Positions 7,396 to 16,057 are shown, numbered from the stretch's first letter. The stretch: 64,000 nt of DNA from Actinophytocola sp963826035 (GCA_963826035.1 CAWGVZ010000010.1:1488001-1552000); one strand, 5' to 3'. Translations and numbers: made by a program. The notes: a model not told the origin generated them from the letters alone.

Positions 7396-8291
7396 AGCAC
7401 CCAGTCCCGCGGCACCAAGAACCGTTGAAGGTCCGCCTCAGGCGACCCAGACTCTGGCACCACACCGTACGACCACGCGGCAAGCGGCGGCATGGAAACG
7501 AGAACCGCGTCGATGTCGGCGCCAGTCTGCAGACCGAAGCGCGTGCCACGGTCATGGACCAGGTTGAACTCGACATAGCGGCCACGACGCAGCAGTTGCC
7601 AGCGCCGCTCGCGATCAGTGAACGGCAACGAGCACCGCCGTCGCAGGATCGGCAGGTAAGCGGGGAGAATGGCGGCGAGCCCGTCGGCCACGCAGGACCA
7701 CAGCTCCGCGAACGAACCGGTGACGCGGTCGAAGAACACACCGCCAACGCCGCGGGTCTCGTCGCGGTGCGGCAGCGTGAAGTAGCTGTCACAGGCCGAC
7801 TTCCACGCCGCGTAGTCAGCTGCCGGATGACGCGCGCACCAGTCGTGGAGGGTCTGGTGGAAGTGCGCCGCGTCCTCGTCGAAGCCGTAGCAGGGCGTGA
7901 GGTCGACGCCACCGCCGAACCACCAGTCGGTCCCGGACGAGAAGAACCGGAAGTTGGCATGGCAGGCGGGCGCGTACGGGTTGGCCGGGTGGACCACCAT
8001 CGACAGCCCGGTCACGCGAAACGGCTGGCCGAGCAGGTGCGGCGCCGAGTCGGTGATCGACGGCGGCAGCCGGGTGCCGGCGACCACCGACACGTTCACG
8101 GCGGCACGCTCGAGCACCGCGCCGCCGTCGAGCACGCAGACCTGGCCGCGGCCGAACGCGTCCCGCTGCCACGGCGTACGCCGGAAGGCCGAGCCGTCGA
8201 GCTCCTCGAACGCCGTGACGAGCCGGTTCTGTTCTCGGAACAGCGTGCCGGCGACAGTGTCGACCCGCGCGTCCACCCGGTCCTCGCTCAT
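7392..8291 (-). CDS. hemF: Oxygen-dependent coproporphyrinogen-III oxidase
   Basis: 299 residues from ATG 8291, the usual HemF length. Diagnostic blocks are present: 'GGVSVV'-like 'AAVNVSVVAG', 'NFRFFSSGTDWWFGGGVDLT', 'EDAAHFHQTLHDWC', 'RDETRGVGGVFFD' and 'EFNLVHDRGTRFGLQTG'. HemF uses O2 to decarboxylate two propionates of coproporphyrinogen III, giving protoporphyrinogen IX in the classical haem route. Most Actinobacteria are expected to use the coproporphyrin-dependent route (HgoX/CgoX-type oxidase, ferrochelatase, HemQ), so a full HemF here is notable. One substitution stands out: Cys for the first Tyr in the 'LTPYY' block ('LTPCYGF'). Convergent with the tannase gene and divergent from the SWIM gene. 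Confidence 0.93.
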   Translation of the reverse strand: MSEDRVDARVDTVAGTLFREQNRLVTAFEELDGSAFRRTPWQRDAFGRGQVCVLDGGAVLERAAVNVSVVAGTRLPPSITDSAPHLLGQPFRVTGLSMVVHPANPYAPACHANFRFFSSGTDWWFGGGVDLTPCYGFDEDAAHFHQTLHDWCARHPAADYAAWKSACDSYFTLPHRDETRGVGGVFFDRVTGSFAELWSCVADGLAAILPAYLPILRRRCSLPFTDRERRWQLLRRGRYVEFNLVHDRGTRFGLQTGADIDAVLVSMPPLAAWSYGVVPESGSPEADLQRFLVPRDWVL

Positions 8292-8348
8292 CCCGGCGGA
8301 CCATACCTGCCGTGCCCTGGTGTCCTGCATTTTGGCTACGCTGCTCCG

Positions 8349-9629
8349 ATGGGTGCCAGGTGGACGGTCGCGCGCGTGCTGGCGCTCGCTCCGGACCCCG
8401 GTTCGGCGCGGGCGGCGCGGGCGTTGACGAATCCGCGGACGTGGTCGTCGCTCGGCAGCAACGAGTCGCTCGTGTGGGGCCGGTGCCAGGGCAGCGCTCG
8501 GGAGCCGTACAAGGTGACGGTCGACCTGAACGAGCCGGCGTTCCGGTGCACGTGCCCGAGTCGCAAGTTCCCGTGCAAGCACGGTCTCGCGCTGCTGTTG
8601 CTCTGGGCGGCGAACGACGGCCTGGTGGCCGACCTGGACAAGACGTCGGACTTCGCGGCGGACTGGGCCGCGCAGCGCTCGCACGGCGCGCGGGACTCGG
8701 CGCCCGACCCGGTCGCGCAGGCCAAGCGGCTGGCCGAGCGGGAGTCGCTGATGAGCGCCGGGATCGACGACTTCGAGCGGTGGCTGTACGACGTGGTCCG
8801 GCAGGGTCTGGCGAGCGCGCGGCGCCAGCCGTACGGCTTCTGGGACGCGGCGGGTGCCCGGCTGGTGGACGCGCAGCTGCCCGGCCTGGCCGACCGGGTC
8901 CGCACGATGGGCAGCGAGGTGCTCACCAGGCCCGACTGGGCGGCGCACCTGCTGTCCGGGCTGGGGCGGTGGTACCTGGCCGTGCGGGCATGGCGCCGGC
9001 GTTCGACCCTGTCGGAGGCGACGATGGCCGACCTGCGGGCGGTGGTCGGCTGGCCTCGTCGCCGCGAGGAGGTTCTGGCGGGCGAGCGACTGCGGGACCG
9101 GTGGCTGGTGCTGGGCCTGCGGCAGGACGAGGACGAGCGGTTGCTGTCGCAGCGGACCTGGCTGTACGGCGACGAGTCCGGCGAGACGGTGGTGCTGCTC
9201 GACTTCGCGGCGGCCGGCAGTGCGCTGGGGGTGTCGCACGTGCTCGGCTCGGTGATCGATGGCGAGGTGGCGCTGTACCCGGGTTCGCGGCCGAGGCGAG
9301 CGATCCTGGCGGGCGAGGGCACGGTGACCAGCGCGCCGGCCGGGCTGCCGGGCGCCACGTCGGTGCGGATGTCGCTGGACCGGGCGGCGATGCTCATGGC
9401 GGGCAACCCGTGGCTGACCAGGGCGCCGATGACCCTGCACCAGGTGACCGTGGTCCCGGGCCGGGTGGTGGACGAGGAGGGCGCGGTCCTGCCGCTGGCG
9501 GAGGACGTGGAACCGTGGGCGCTGCTCGCCTTGTCGGCCGGCCACCGGGTGGACCTGTTCGGCGAGTGGCAGGGCGAGCGGCTGCATCCGTGCAGCGTCG
9601 CGGTGGACAACCGTCTGGTGGCCGTGTGA
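8349..9629 (+). CDS. SWIM zinc-finger domain protein
   Basis: 426 residues from ATG 8349. The SWIM motif CxCx(n)CxH is plain at about residues 65-77 ('FRCTCPSRKFPCKHGLAL'). It is preceded by 'WGRCQGSAREPYKV', the usual beta-hairpin lead-in. SWIM domains bind zinc and contact DNA or protein. The remaining 340 residues are conserved-looking but have no recognised catalytic motif. SWIM proteins of this size are regular neighbours of DUF5691, MoxR, DUF5682 and vWA genes in many bacteria, and the next four genes here are exactly that set, so I place it in the same system. It is separated from them by 595 bp of repeats, implying a separate promoter for the operon. Confidence 0.88.
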   Translation: MGARWTVARVLALAPDPGSARAARALTNPRTWSSLGSNESLVWGRCQGSAREPYKVTVDLNEPAFRCTCPSRKFPCKHGLALLLLWAANDGLVADLDKTSDFAADWAAQRSHGARDSAPDPVAQAKRLAERESLMSAGIDDFERWLYDVVRQGLASARRQPYGFWDAAGARLVDAQLPGLADRVRTMGSEVLTRPDWAAHLLSGLGRWYLAVRAWRRRSTLSEATMADLRAVVGWPRRREEVLAGERLRDRWLVLGLRQDEDERLLSQRTWLYGDESGETVVLLDFAAAGSALGVSHVLGSVIDGEVALYPGSRPRRAILAGEGTVTSAPAGLPGATSVRMSLDRAAMLMAGNPWLTRAPMTLHQVTVVPGRVVDEEGAVLPLAEDVEPWALLALSAGHRVDLFGEWQGERLHPCSVAVDNRLVAV

Positions 9630-9706
9630 CGCAGGTACCCACCGTGAACCCAAATAGCGCCGTGACCTGCGGATTCAGTCACAAACCGAGCGGTCGCGTC
9701 GCCGGG

Positions 9707-9794
9707 GGCCCCCCGATTTCAAGCCTACCGACGCGCACCGACAAACCCGCCGGAAGTGGCTCTTGCCTGTCCACAGCCAGCGAGCTGTGGACAA
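9707..9794. repeat. 37-bp dispersed repeat followed by DnaA-box-like pair
   Basis: 9707-9743 (GGCCCCCCGAT...GCACCGACA) matches 56416-56452 at 31 of 37 positions without gaps. In both places two DnaA-box-like nonamers follow within 25-70 bp: here CTGTCCACA at 9767-9775 and a perfect TTGTCCACA on the minus strand at 9786-9794. A further perfect box on the minus strand is at 10117-10125. No dnaA or dnaN gene is nearby, so this is not oriC. Confidence 0.6.
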
Positions 9795-9809
9795 CTCGCC
9801 GCGACCCCC

Positions 9810-10040
9810 GCGAGTCCCACGTTCAAAACCGGCGAGTCCCACGTTCAAGCTCCGCGAGTCCCCCTTCCAGAACCTCCGAGTTGATGGCGGTTCGCGAACC
9901 AGCCCGTGGTCGTGAACCGCCGACTCGCGTGTCGGGAAAGGGAGACTCGCGCGGGTTGAACGTGGGACTCGCCGGTCACGAACGGGGGACTCGCCGGTTT
10001 TGAACGTGGGACTCGTGTGACGGGAACGTGGGACTCGCGC
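9810..10040. repeat. Array of CGAGTCCCACGTTC repeats in inverted halves
   Basis: The left half (9810-9885) carries at least three copies of CGAGTCCCACGTTC or variants on the + strand; the right half (9922-10040) carries about five copies of the complement (GAACGTGGGACTCG). The halves are centred on a hairpin with perfect arms GGCGGTTC (9886-9893) and GAACCGCC (9914-9921). Spacer sequences between copies differ. The array fills most of the SWIM-DUF5691 gap and could fold into a large cruciform. No gene was found in 9630-10224. Confidence 0.85.
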
Positions 10041-10224
10041 GTTCTTGGCGCATTCCCGCAGGTCAACGTTGCGCTGCCGACGCACGCCGACCACCACGGG
10101 CCGCGACGATCATCGCTGTGGACAACCTCGCCCCGGCGGCGGAGTGCCGGGCGAAACTGTCGGTGCCGGCCGGTAGCGTGGATTCCGGGGGCCGGAGGCC
10201 GCGCCGAGTGCAGCGGGGAGGGTC

Positions 10225-11637
10225 ATGACGGGGTGGGACGAGCTGCTCAGTGCCGCGATGGTCGGCACCGCGCGGCGGGAGTTCGACCTCAGCTCGCTCG
10301 ACATAGCGCAGGTCGACAACACAGAAGGAGCCGAGGCCACCCTGCTCACCGCCACCGCACTGCTCACCGGCTATCGCCGCGCCGGGTGGACGCCCACCAC
10401 CTGGACCGGGGAGCTACCTGCGCCGGCCGACCCGGACGACCGGCCCGAGGCGTCGCCCGCCGCGCTCCAGGTGCTCGAACTCCTCCTCGACCGCGGCCTC
10501 CAGCTCGAAGGCGGCCCGGACATGCTGATCAGGCGCTGGCTCACCGCGTGCATCACCGCCGACCAACGCGTGCCGGCGTTCCTCGTCGTGCCGCTGCTGC
10601 GCTTCGGCACGGCCAACGCGGCGACCCGGGACCACGTCCGCACGGTGACCGGACCGCGCGGCGCCTGGCTCGCCGCCCACAATCCACAGTGGACCTGGGC
10701 GACGGAGAGCACCCTCGACCTCGAGCGGTTCGCCACAGCTCCCCGGGCGGAACGGCTCGCCCTCCTCACGACCGTGCGCCGCTCGGACCCCGCCCGAGGC
10801 CGCGCACTCGTCGAGGACACCTGGCCCGGCGAGCAGGCCGCCAGCCGAGCCGCCCTGCTCGACGCGCTCGCCACCGGACTCGGCGACGACGACGAGCCCT
10901 TCCTCGAACAGGCCCTCGACGACCGGGGCGCCACCGTCCGCGCGGCGGCCGCCGCGCTCCTCGACCGCCTCCCGAACTCGCGGCGCGCCGCGCGGATGGC
11001 CGGCCGAACGGCCGCGCTCATCAGGATCACGAAGAAGAGCCTCGACGTCGAACTGCCCGAGCAGCTCGACCAGGCCGCCCGCCGCGACGGCATCACCGAC
11101 CGCCGCGAACCGGGCCACGGCAGCCACGTGTCCTGGCTCATCCAGCTGCTCGGCGCCACCCCACTGTCCACCTGGGACACCGATCCCGACCACGCGGTAC
11201 GGAGAGCACCCCCAGAGGTTCGCACCGGCTGGGCGAAAGCCGCGCTGCGCCAACGAAACCAGACCTGGCTGGCGGCGCTCGCCCGGCACGCCCCCGCTCC
11301 CGAACTGATGGCCGCCCTCGACCCGGAGACTGCGACCGACATCCTCGCCGGCATCCCCAAGCTGGACGCCCGGTTCGGCGGCCTGCTCGCCGCGTGCCCC
11401 GGCCCGTGGTCGGCCATGTTCTCCGTCTTCCTCATCAACCGGCTGCGCGAGGGCAAGGCCGAACACATCCTCGCCCTCGCCGGCCCTACCCTGGCCGCCG
11501 AGCTGGATCCGAGCGTGCTGCCGGACGTGGCGGACTGGCTCGAAAACGACGACCGCCGCAGCGCACGGCGCACGCTGCGCGGCCTCGTCAACGCCCTCAC
11601 CATCCGCCGCACCATCACCCAGGAGTTCGCCCGATGA
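10225..11637 (+). CDS. DUF5691 protein of the MoxR-vWA operon
   Basis: 470 residues. The opening 'GWDELLSAAMVGTARREF' is typical of DUF5691 and the body is alpha-helical with repeated Leu/Ala-rich helices ('AAAALLDRLPNSRRAARMAG'), suggesting a HEAT-like solenoid scaffold; no catalytic motif is visible. It is the first gene of a four-gene unit, and its TGA overlaps the ATG of the MoxR gene (ATGA), with AGGAG just upstream inside this gene. The family has no known function that I am aware of. The consistent company of a MoxR ATPase and a vWA protein suggests a platform or substrate-recognition subunit (inference). Confidence 0.85.
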   Translation: MTGWDELLSAAMVGTARREFDLSSLDIAQVDNTEGAEATLLTATALLTGYRRAGWTPTTWTGELPAPADPDDRPEASPAALQVLELLLDRGLQLEGGPDMLIRRWLTACITADQRVPAFLVVPLLRFGTANAATRDHVRTVTGPRGAWLAAHNPQWTWATESTLDLERFATAPRAERLALLTTVRRSDPARGRALVEDTWPGEQAASRAALLDALATGLGDDDEPFLEQALDDRGATVRAAAAALLDRLPNSRRAARMAGRTAALIRITKKSLDVELPEQLDQAARRDGITDRREPGHGSHVSWLIQLLGATPLSTWDTDPDHAVRRAPPEVRTGWAKAALRQRNQTWLAALARHAPAPELMAALDPETATDILAGIPKLDARFGGLLAACPGPWSAMFSVFLINRLREGKAEHILALAGPTLAAELDPSVLPDVADWLENDDRRSARRTLRGLVNALTIRRTITQEFAR

Positions 11638-12716
11638 GCACCGAGATCCTCCGTGCGCACGCCGAGCAGCAGCACGCCGACGAGCTGGCCGCGCTGGCCG
11701 CCAGCGACGACCGGCCGCGCCCGCCGAACTGGAAGCTCTCACCGTGGGCGGTCGCCACGTATGTCCTCGGTGGACAGACGCCGGACGGGATCACCATCTC
11801 CCCCAAGTATCTCGGCGCGCGCCGGCTCATCGAGGTGGCCATCGCGACGCTCGCCACCGACCGGGCGCTGCTGCTCCTCGGCGTCCCCGGCACGGCCAAG
11901 ACCTGGCTGTCCGAACACCTGGCGGCCGCCATCTCCGGCGACTCCACCCAACTCGTCCAGGGCACGTCCGGCACGTCAGAGGAGTCCATCCGCTACGGCT
12001 GGAACTACGCTCGACTGCTCGCCGAAGGCCCGTCCCACAAGGCTTTGGTCGGCAGCCCGGTGTTGCGGGCCATGGAAACCGGTGGCCTCGCACGCATCGA
12101 GGAACTGACCCGCATCCCGTCGGACGTGCAGGACGCACTGATCACCGTGCTGAGCGAGAAGTCGCTGCCCATCCCGGAGCTGGACTCCGAGGTCCAGGCA
12201 CTCGCCGGGTTCAACGTGATCGCCACGGCCAACGACCGCGACCGCGGCGTGAACGAGCTGTCGGCCGCGCTCAAGCGCCGGTTCAACGTGGTCGTGCTGC
12301 CCCTGCCCGACGACGCCGACGCCGAGGTGGAGATCGTGCGGCTGCGGGTCGCCCAGCTCGGCACGTCGCTGCAACTGCCGGCCGAGCTGGAGAACCTCGA
12401 CGAGATCCGCCGCGTGGTCACGGTCTTCCGCGAGCTGCGGGACGGCGTCACGGGCGACGGCCGCACCAAGATCAAGTCGCCGTCCGGCACGCTCAGCACG
12501 GCCGAGGCGATCTCCGTGGTGACCAGCGGTATCGCCTTGGCCGCGCACTTCGGCGACGGGGTGGTCCGGGCGGCGGACGTCGCCGCCGGGCTGCACGGCG
12601 CGGTGGTGAAGGACCCGGTGGCCGACCGGGTGATCTGGCAGGAGTACCTGGAGGCCGTGGTCCGCGAGCGCAAGCCGTGGGCCGACCTCTACCGAGCGTG
12701 CCGAGAACTCGTGTGA
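11634..12716 (+). CDS. MoxR-type AAA+ ATPase
   Basis: 360 residues starting in the ATGA overlap. Walker A is 'GVPGTAKT' (residues 83-90). The Walker B region reads 'LARIEELTR', with Glu where the family normally has Asp before the catalytic Glu. Sensor 1 'NVIATANDRDRG' and the arginine-finger region 'ALKRRFN' are intact. MoxR ATPases act as hexameric chaperone-like motors that load metal or remodel partners, nearly always together with a vWA protein, and the vWA gene is two genes downstream. Its stop overlaps the next start (GTGA). ATP-driven remodelling of a DUF5682 or vWA partner is the simplest reading. Confidence 0.93.
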   Translation: MSTEILRAHAEQQHADELAALAASDDRPRPPNWKLSPWAVATYVLGGQTPDGITISPKYLGARRLIEVAIATLATDRALLLLGVPGTAKTWLSEHLAAAISGDSTQLVQGTSGTSEESIRYGWNYARLLAEGPSHKALVGSPVLRAMETGGLARIEELTRIPSDVQDALITVLSEKSLPIPELDSEVQALAGFNVIATANDRDRGVNELSAALKRRFNVVVLPLPDDADAEVEIVRLRVAQLGTSLQLPAELENLDEIRRVVTVFRELRDGVTGDGRTKIKSPSGTLSTAEAISVVTSGIALAAHFGDGVVRAADVAAGLHGAVVKDPVADRVIWQEYLEAVVRERKPWADLYRACRELV

Positions 12717-14902
12717 GCGAGCTTGCGAGCGAACCATTGACACCGCGTGTCCACATCCTGGGGATCCGCCATCACGGCCCGGGTTCGGCTCGGGCCGTGG
12801 CGACCGCGCTGGCCGAGCTGGATCCCGCGGTCGTACTGATCGAAGGACCGCCCGAACTGGACAAGGTCGCGAGGCTGGCGACCGAGGACATGCGGCCGCC
12901 GGTGGCGGGTCTCGTGTATTCGGTCGACCGGCCGGCGACCGCCGCGTTCTACCCGATGGCCGTGTTCTCGCCGGAGTGGGTGGCACTGCGCTGGGCACTG
13001 GACCACGACCGTGAGGTGCGGTTCCTCGACCTGCCGGCGAACGTCGCGCTGACCATCGAGGATGACCACGAACCCCGTCTCGACCCCATCGCCACGCTCG
13101 CGCAGACGGCCGGCTACGACGACCCGGAGCGCTGGTGGGAGGACGCCATCGAGCTGCGCTACCACGGGACCGAGGTGTTCGACGCGGTCCTCGACGCCAT
13201 GCGTGCGCTGCGCGAGGGACACGAGGCCGACCTCGGAACGCGGCGACGCGAGGCGGCCATGCGCAAAGTCCTGCGAGCGACCATCCGCGCCGAACCGGGC
13301 ACCATCGCCGTGATCTGCGGCGCCTGGCACGCCCCGGTACTGGTGCCGGCCGACTTCCCCACGGCCGCCTCGGACACCCAGCTCCTGAAGGGCCTCCCCA
13401 CCACGAAGGTCGCCGCCACCTGGGTGCCGTGGACGTCGAACCGGCTCGCGCGGGCCAGCGGCTACGGCGCCGGCATCGACTCCCCCGGCTGGTACCACCA
13501 CCTGTTCACCTCGCCGGGTGACGTGGTGACCCGGTGGCTCGTGCGAGTGGCGCACCTGATGCGGGCCGAGCAGCACGACGTCTCGTCGGCAGCCGTGATC
13601 GAGGCCGTGCGGCTGGCGTACGGGCTCGCGAGCCTGCGCGGCCGTCCTGGTCCGGGGCTCGCCGAGGTCCTGGAGTCGGCGCAGGCGGCGCTGTTCGGCG
13701 GCTCGGACGTGCCCATGCGGCTGGTGGCACGCAAGCTGCTGGTGGGCGACATCCTCGGCCGCGTCCCGGACGACACCCCCATGGTGCCGCTGGCCAGGGA
13801 CCTGGAAGCCACGCGGAAACGTTTGCGCATCAAGCAGAGCGCGGCCGAACAGCAGTTGAACCTCGATCTGCGGACCGAGACGCACCTGTCGCGCAGCAAG
13901 CTCCTGCATCGGCTGATCCTGCTGGGCGTGCCGTGGGGGCAGCCGGCGGAGAACGGGCGGACCATGGGCACGTTCCGCGAGATCTGGCTCCTCGAATGGC
14001 GCCCGGAGCTGGAGGTCGCGCTGATCGAGGCGAGCGGCTACGGCACCACCATCGAGTCGGCCGCCACGGCCGTGGTGGCGAGCCGCGCGGCGCGCGCGGA
14101 CGTGGCCGAGCTGAGCGCGCTGGTGGAGACCACGCTCGTGGCCGACCTGCCGGCCGCGCTGGCCGACGTCCTGGGCGCGCTGGACGAGCGGGCGGCCCGC
14201 CAGCACGACACCACCCGGCTGATGGCGGCGGTCGAACCGATGGCCCGGGTCCGCCGGTACGGCAACGTCCGCCGGGCGGACACCGACGTGGTGCAGCGGG
14301 TGCTCGGCGGCATCCTCACGAGGGTGGCGGTCGGCCTGCCGGCCGCGTGCACGGCGTTGGACGCGGACGCGGCGGCCGACCTGCGGGAGCTGGTCGACGG
14401 GGTGCAGCGCGGCATCGGGCTCCTCGACCAGGCGGGCCTGCGGGAACAGTGGCAGCAAGCGCTTGCGGCGGTAGCCGACCAGCGTGGCGTGCCCGGCCTG
14501 ATCGCCGGCCGAGCGGTGCGGCTCCTGCTCGACGCCGGCCGCCTCGACATGACCGACGCGGGCGCGCGGCTGTCGCGGACCCTGTCGGCCGCCACGGACG
14601 GCACGCAGGCGGCCGGCTGGCTCGAGGGATTCCTGGCGGGCGAGGCGGCGCTGCTGGTGCACGAACCCGAGCTGCTGGCGGTCGTCGACCGATGGGCAAC
14701 GGGCGTGCCGGCCGAGCTGTTCGACCACCTGCTTCCGTTGCTGCGCCGGACGTTCGCGGACTTCACGGCGGCCGAGCGCCGCGAGATCGGCGAGCGGGTG
14801 AAGCGTCTCGGCCGCGGGAAAACAGCCGGCCCCGAGGACCGCGCGATCGACCACGGACGCGCGGAACTGGTCCTCCCGAAGCTCCTGGAGCTGCTCACAT
14901 GA
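12713..14902 (+). CDS. DUF5682 protein with TraB/TIKI-like GxxH motifs
   Basis: 729 residues from GTG 12713 in a GTGA overlap. The N-terminal 210 residues carry 'HILGIRHHGPGS' (GxxH at residues 17-20), 'LIEGPPE' (Glu 44) and 'VICGAWHAP' (GxxH at 203-206). Paired GxxH motifs with an early Glu are the pattern of the TraB/PrgY/TIKI and EreA/ChaN-like superfamily, whose characterised members include metal-dependent peptidases and haem binders, so a metal-dependent hydrolase domain is a reasonable inference. The remaining 500 residues are mostly helical and unrecognised. It lies between the MoxR and vWA genes in the coupled operon and may be the effector or enzyme of the complex. Experimental function is unknown to me. 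Confidence 0.85.
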   Translation: MSELASEPLTPRVHILGIRHHGPGSARAVATALAELDPAVVLIEGPPELDKVARLATEDMRPPVAGLVYSVDRPATAAFYPMAVFSPEWVALRWALDHDREVRFLDLPANVALTIEDDHEPRLDPIATLAQTAGYDDPERWWEDAIELRYHGTEVFDAVLDAMRALREGHEADLGTRRREAAMRKVLRATIRAEPGTIAVICGAWHAPVLVPADFPTAASDTQLLKGLPTTKVAATWVPWTSNRLARASGYGAGIDSPGWYHHLFTSPGDVVTRWLVRVAHLMRAEQHDVSSAAVIEAVRLAYGLASLRGRPGPGLAEVLESAQAALFGGSDVPMRLVARKLLVGDILGRVPDDTPMVPLARDLEATRKRLRIKQSAAEQQLNLDLRTETHLSRSKLLHRLILLGVPWGQPAENGRTMGTFREIWLLEWRPELEVALIEASGYGTTIESAATAVVASRAARADVAELSALVETTLVADLPAALADVLGALDERAARQHDTTRLMAAVEPMARVRRYGNVRRADTDVVQRVLGGILTRVAVGLPAACTALDADAAADLRELVDGVQRGIGLLDQAGLREQWQQALAAVADQRGVPGLIAGRAVRLLLDAGRLDMTDAGARLSRTLSAATDGTQAAGWLEGFLAGEAALLVHEPELLAVVDRWATGVPAELFDHLLPLLRRTFADFTAAERREIGERVKRLGRGKTAGPEDRAIDHGRAELVLPKLLELLT

Positions 14903-16053
14903 CCGATGAACAGCTCCGCAGGTGGCGGATGATCCTGGGCGGCGGTGAGGCCGACGGCACGGACACCTCGCTCACCGGCACCGACGCCAAACGCGACGCC
15001 ACCCTCGACGCCCTCTACGAGAAGGAGAACCGCCGCGGCGGGCTCAGCGGCTCGTCACCGCGCGTCGCCCGCTGGCTGGGCGACATCCGTGGGTACTTCC
15101 CCGCCTCGGTGGTCCAGGTCATGCAGCGCGACGCCATGGACCGGCTCGGGCTGCGCCAGCTCCTGCTCGAACCCGAGATGCTCGAGTCGGTCCAGCCGGA
15201 CGTGCACCTGGTCGGCACGCTGCTCAGCCTCAACCGCGCGATCCCTGAGCACTCGCGCGACACCGCGCGGGCCGTGGTCCGGAAGGTGGTCGACGACCTG
15301 GAACGGCGACTCGCGCAGCCGACCAGGCAGGCGATCGGCGGGGCGCTGAACCGCGCCAACCGGACCAACCGGCCGCGCGCCGGCGACATCGACTGGAACC
15401 GCACGATCCTCGCCAACCTCAAGCACTACCAGCCAGCGCAGCGGACGGTCGTGCCCGAACGGCTGATCGGTTACGGCCGGCGGCTCCCGCAGGTCAGCCG
15501 CCAGATCATGCTGTGCATGGACCAGAGCGGCTCGATGGCCGCGTCGGTCGTCTACGCGAGCGTGTTCGGCGCCGTGCTCGCCTCCATCAGGTCGCTGCGC
15601 ACGCAGGTCATCGCGTTCGACACGGCCGTGGCCGACCTGACCGAGTCACTGTCGGACCCGGTGGAGCTGCTGTTCGGCGTGCAGCTCGGCGGTGGCACGG
15701 ACATCAACGCCGCGCTCGCGTACTGCCAGAGCCGGATCGAGACGCCGCGGGACACGGTGCTCGTGCTGATCAGCGACCTGTACGAGGGCGGTGACGAGGA
15801 GGAGATGCTGCGGCGCGCGCAGGCCATGGTGGCCGACGGCGTGCAGGTGATCGCGCTGCTGGCGCTGAGCGACGGCGGCGCCCCCGCGTACGACCACGAC
15901 AACGCGTCGGCGCTGGCCGCCCTCGGTGTCCCGACGTTCGCCTGCACGCCCGACCAGTTCCCCGAGCTGATGTCGGCGGCCATCCAGCGGCGCGACATCA
16001 CCGAGTGGGCGGCGGCGAACGACATCCCGGTGGCCGCGTCCGATTCGGAGTGA
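14899..16053 (+). CDS. vWA-domain protein with complete MIDAS
   Basis: 384 residues starting in an ATGA overlap. The N-terminal 190 residues are helical. The C-terminal von Willebrand A domain has a full metal-ion-dependent adhesion site: 'MDQSGSM' (D208, S210, S212), 'GGGTDIN' (T267) and 'LISDLYEGG' (D293). In MoxR-vWA pairs the vWA protein binds a divalent metal and tethers the ATPase to its client. It is cytosolic, as no signal or membrane segment is present. It ends the operon; the next 260 bp hold only a gene fragment on the other strand. Confidence 0.93.
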   Translation: MTDEQLRRWRMILGGGEADGTDTSLTGTDAKRDATLDALYEKENRRGGLSGSSPRVARWLGDIRGYFPASVVQVMQRDAMDRLGLRQLLLEPEMLESVQPDVHLVGTLLSLNRAIPEHSRDTARAVVRKVVDDLERRLAQPTRQAIGGALNRANRTNRPRAGDIDWNRTILANLKHYQPAQRTVVPERLIGYGRRLPQVSRQIMLCMDQSGSMAASVVYASVFGAVLASIRSLRTQVIAFDTAVADLTESLSDPVELLFGVQLGGGTDINAALAYCQSRIETPRDTVLVLISDLYEGGDEEEMLRRAQAMVADGVQVIALLALSDGGAPAYDHDNASALAALGVPTFACTPDQFPELMSAAIQRRDITEWAAANDIPVAASDSE

Positions 16054-16057
16054 GTCA

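Noticed and set aside
9810..10040. CRISPR array
   Set aside because: Repeats are about 14 nt, spacing is irregular, half the copies are inverted and no cas gene is present.
9707..10125. Chromosomal replication origin
   Set aside because: DnaA-like boxes occur, but only three, and dnaA, dnaN and other origin-linked genes are absent.
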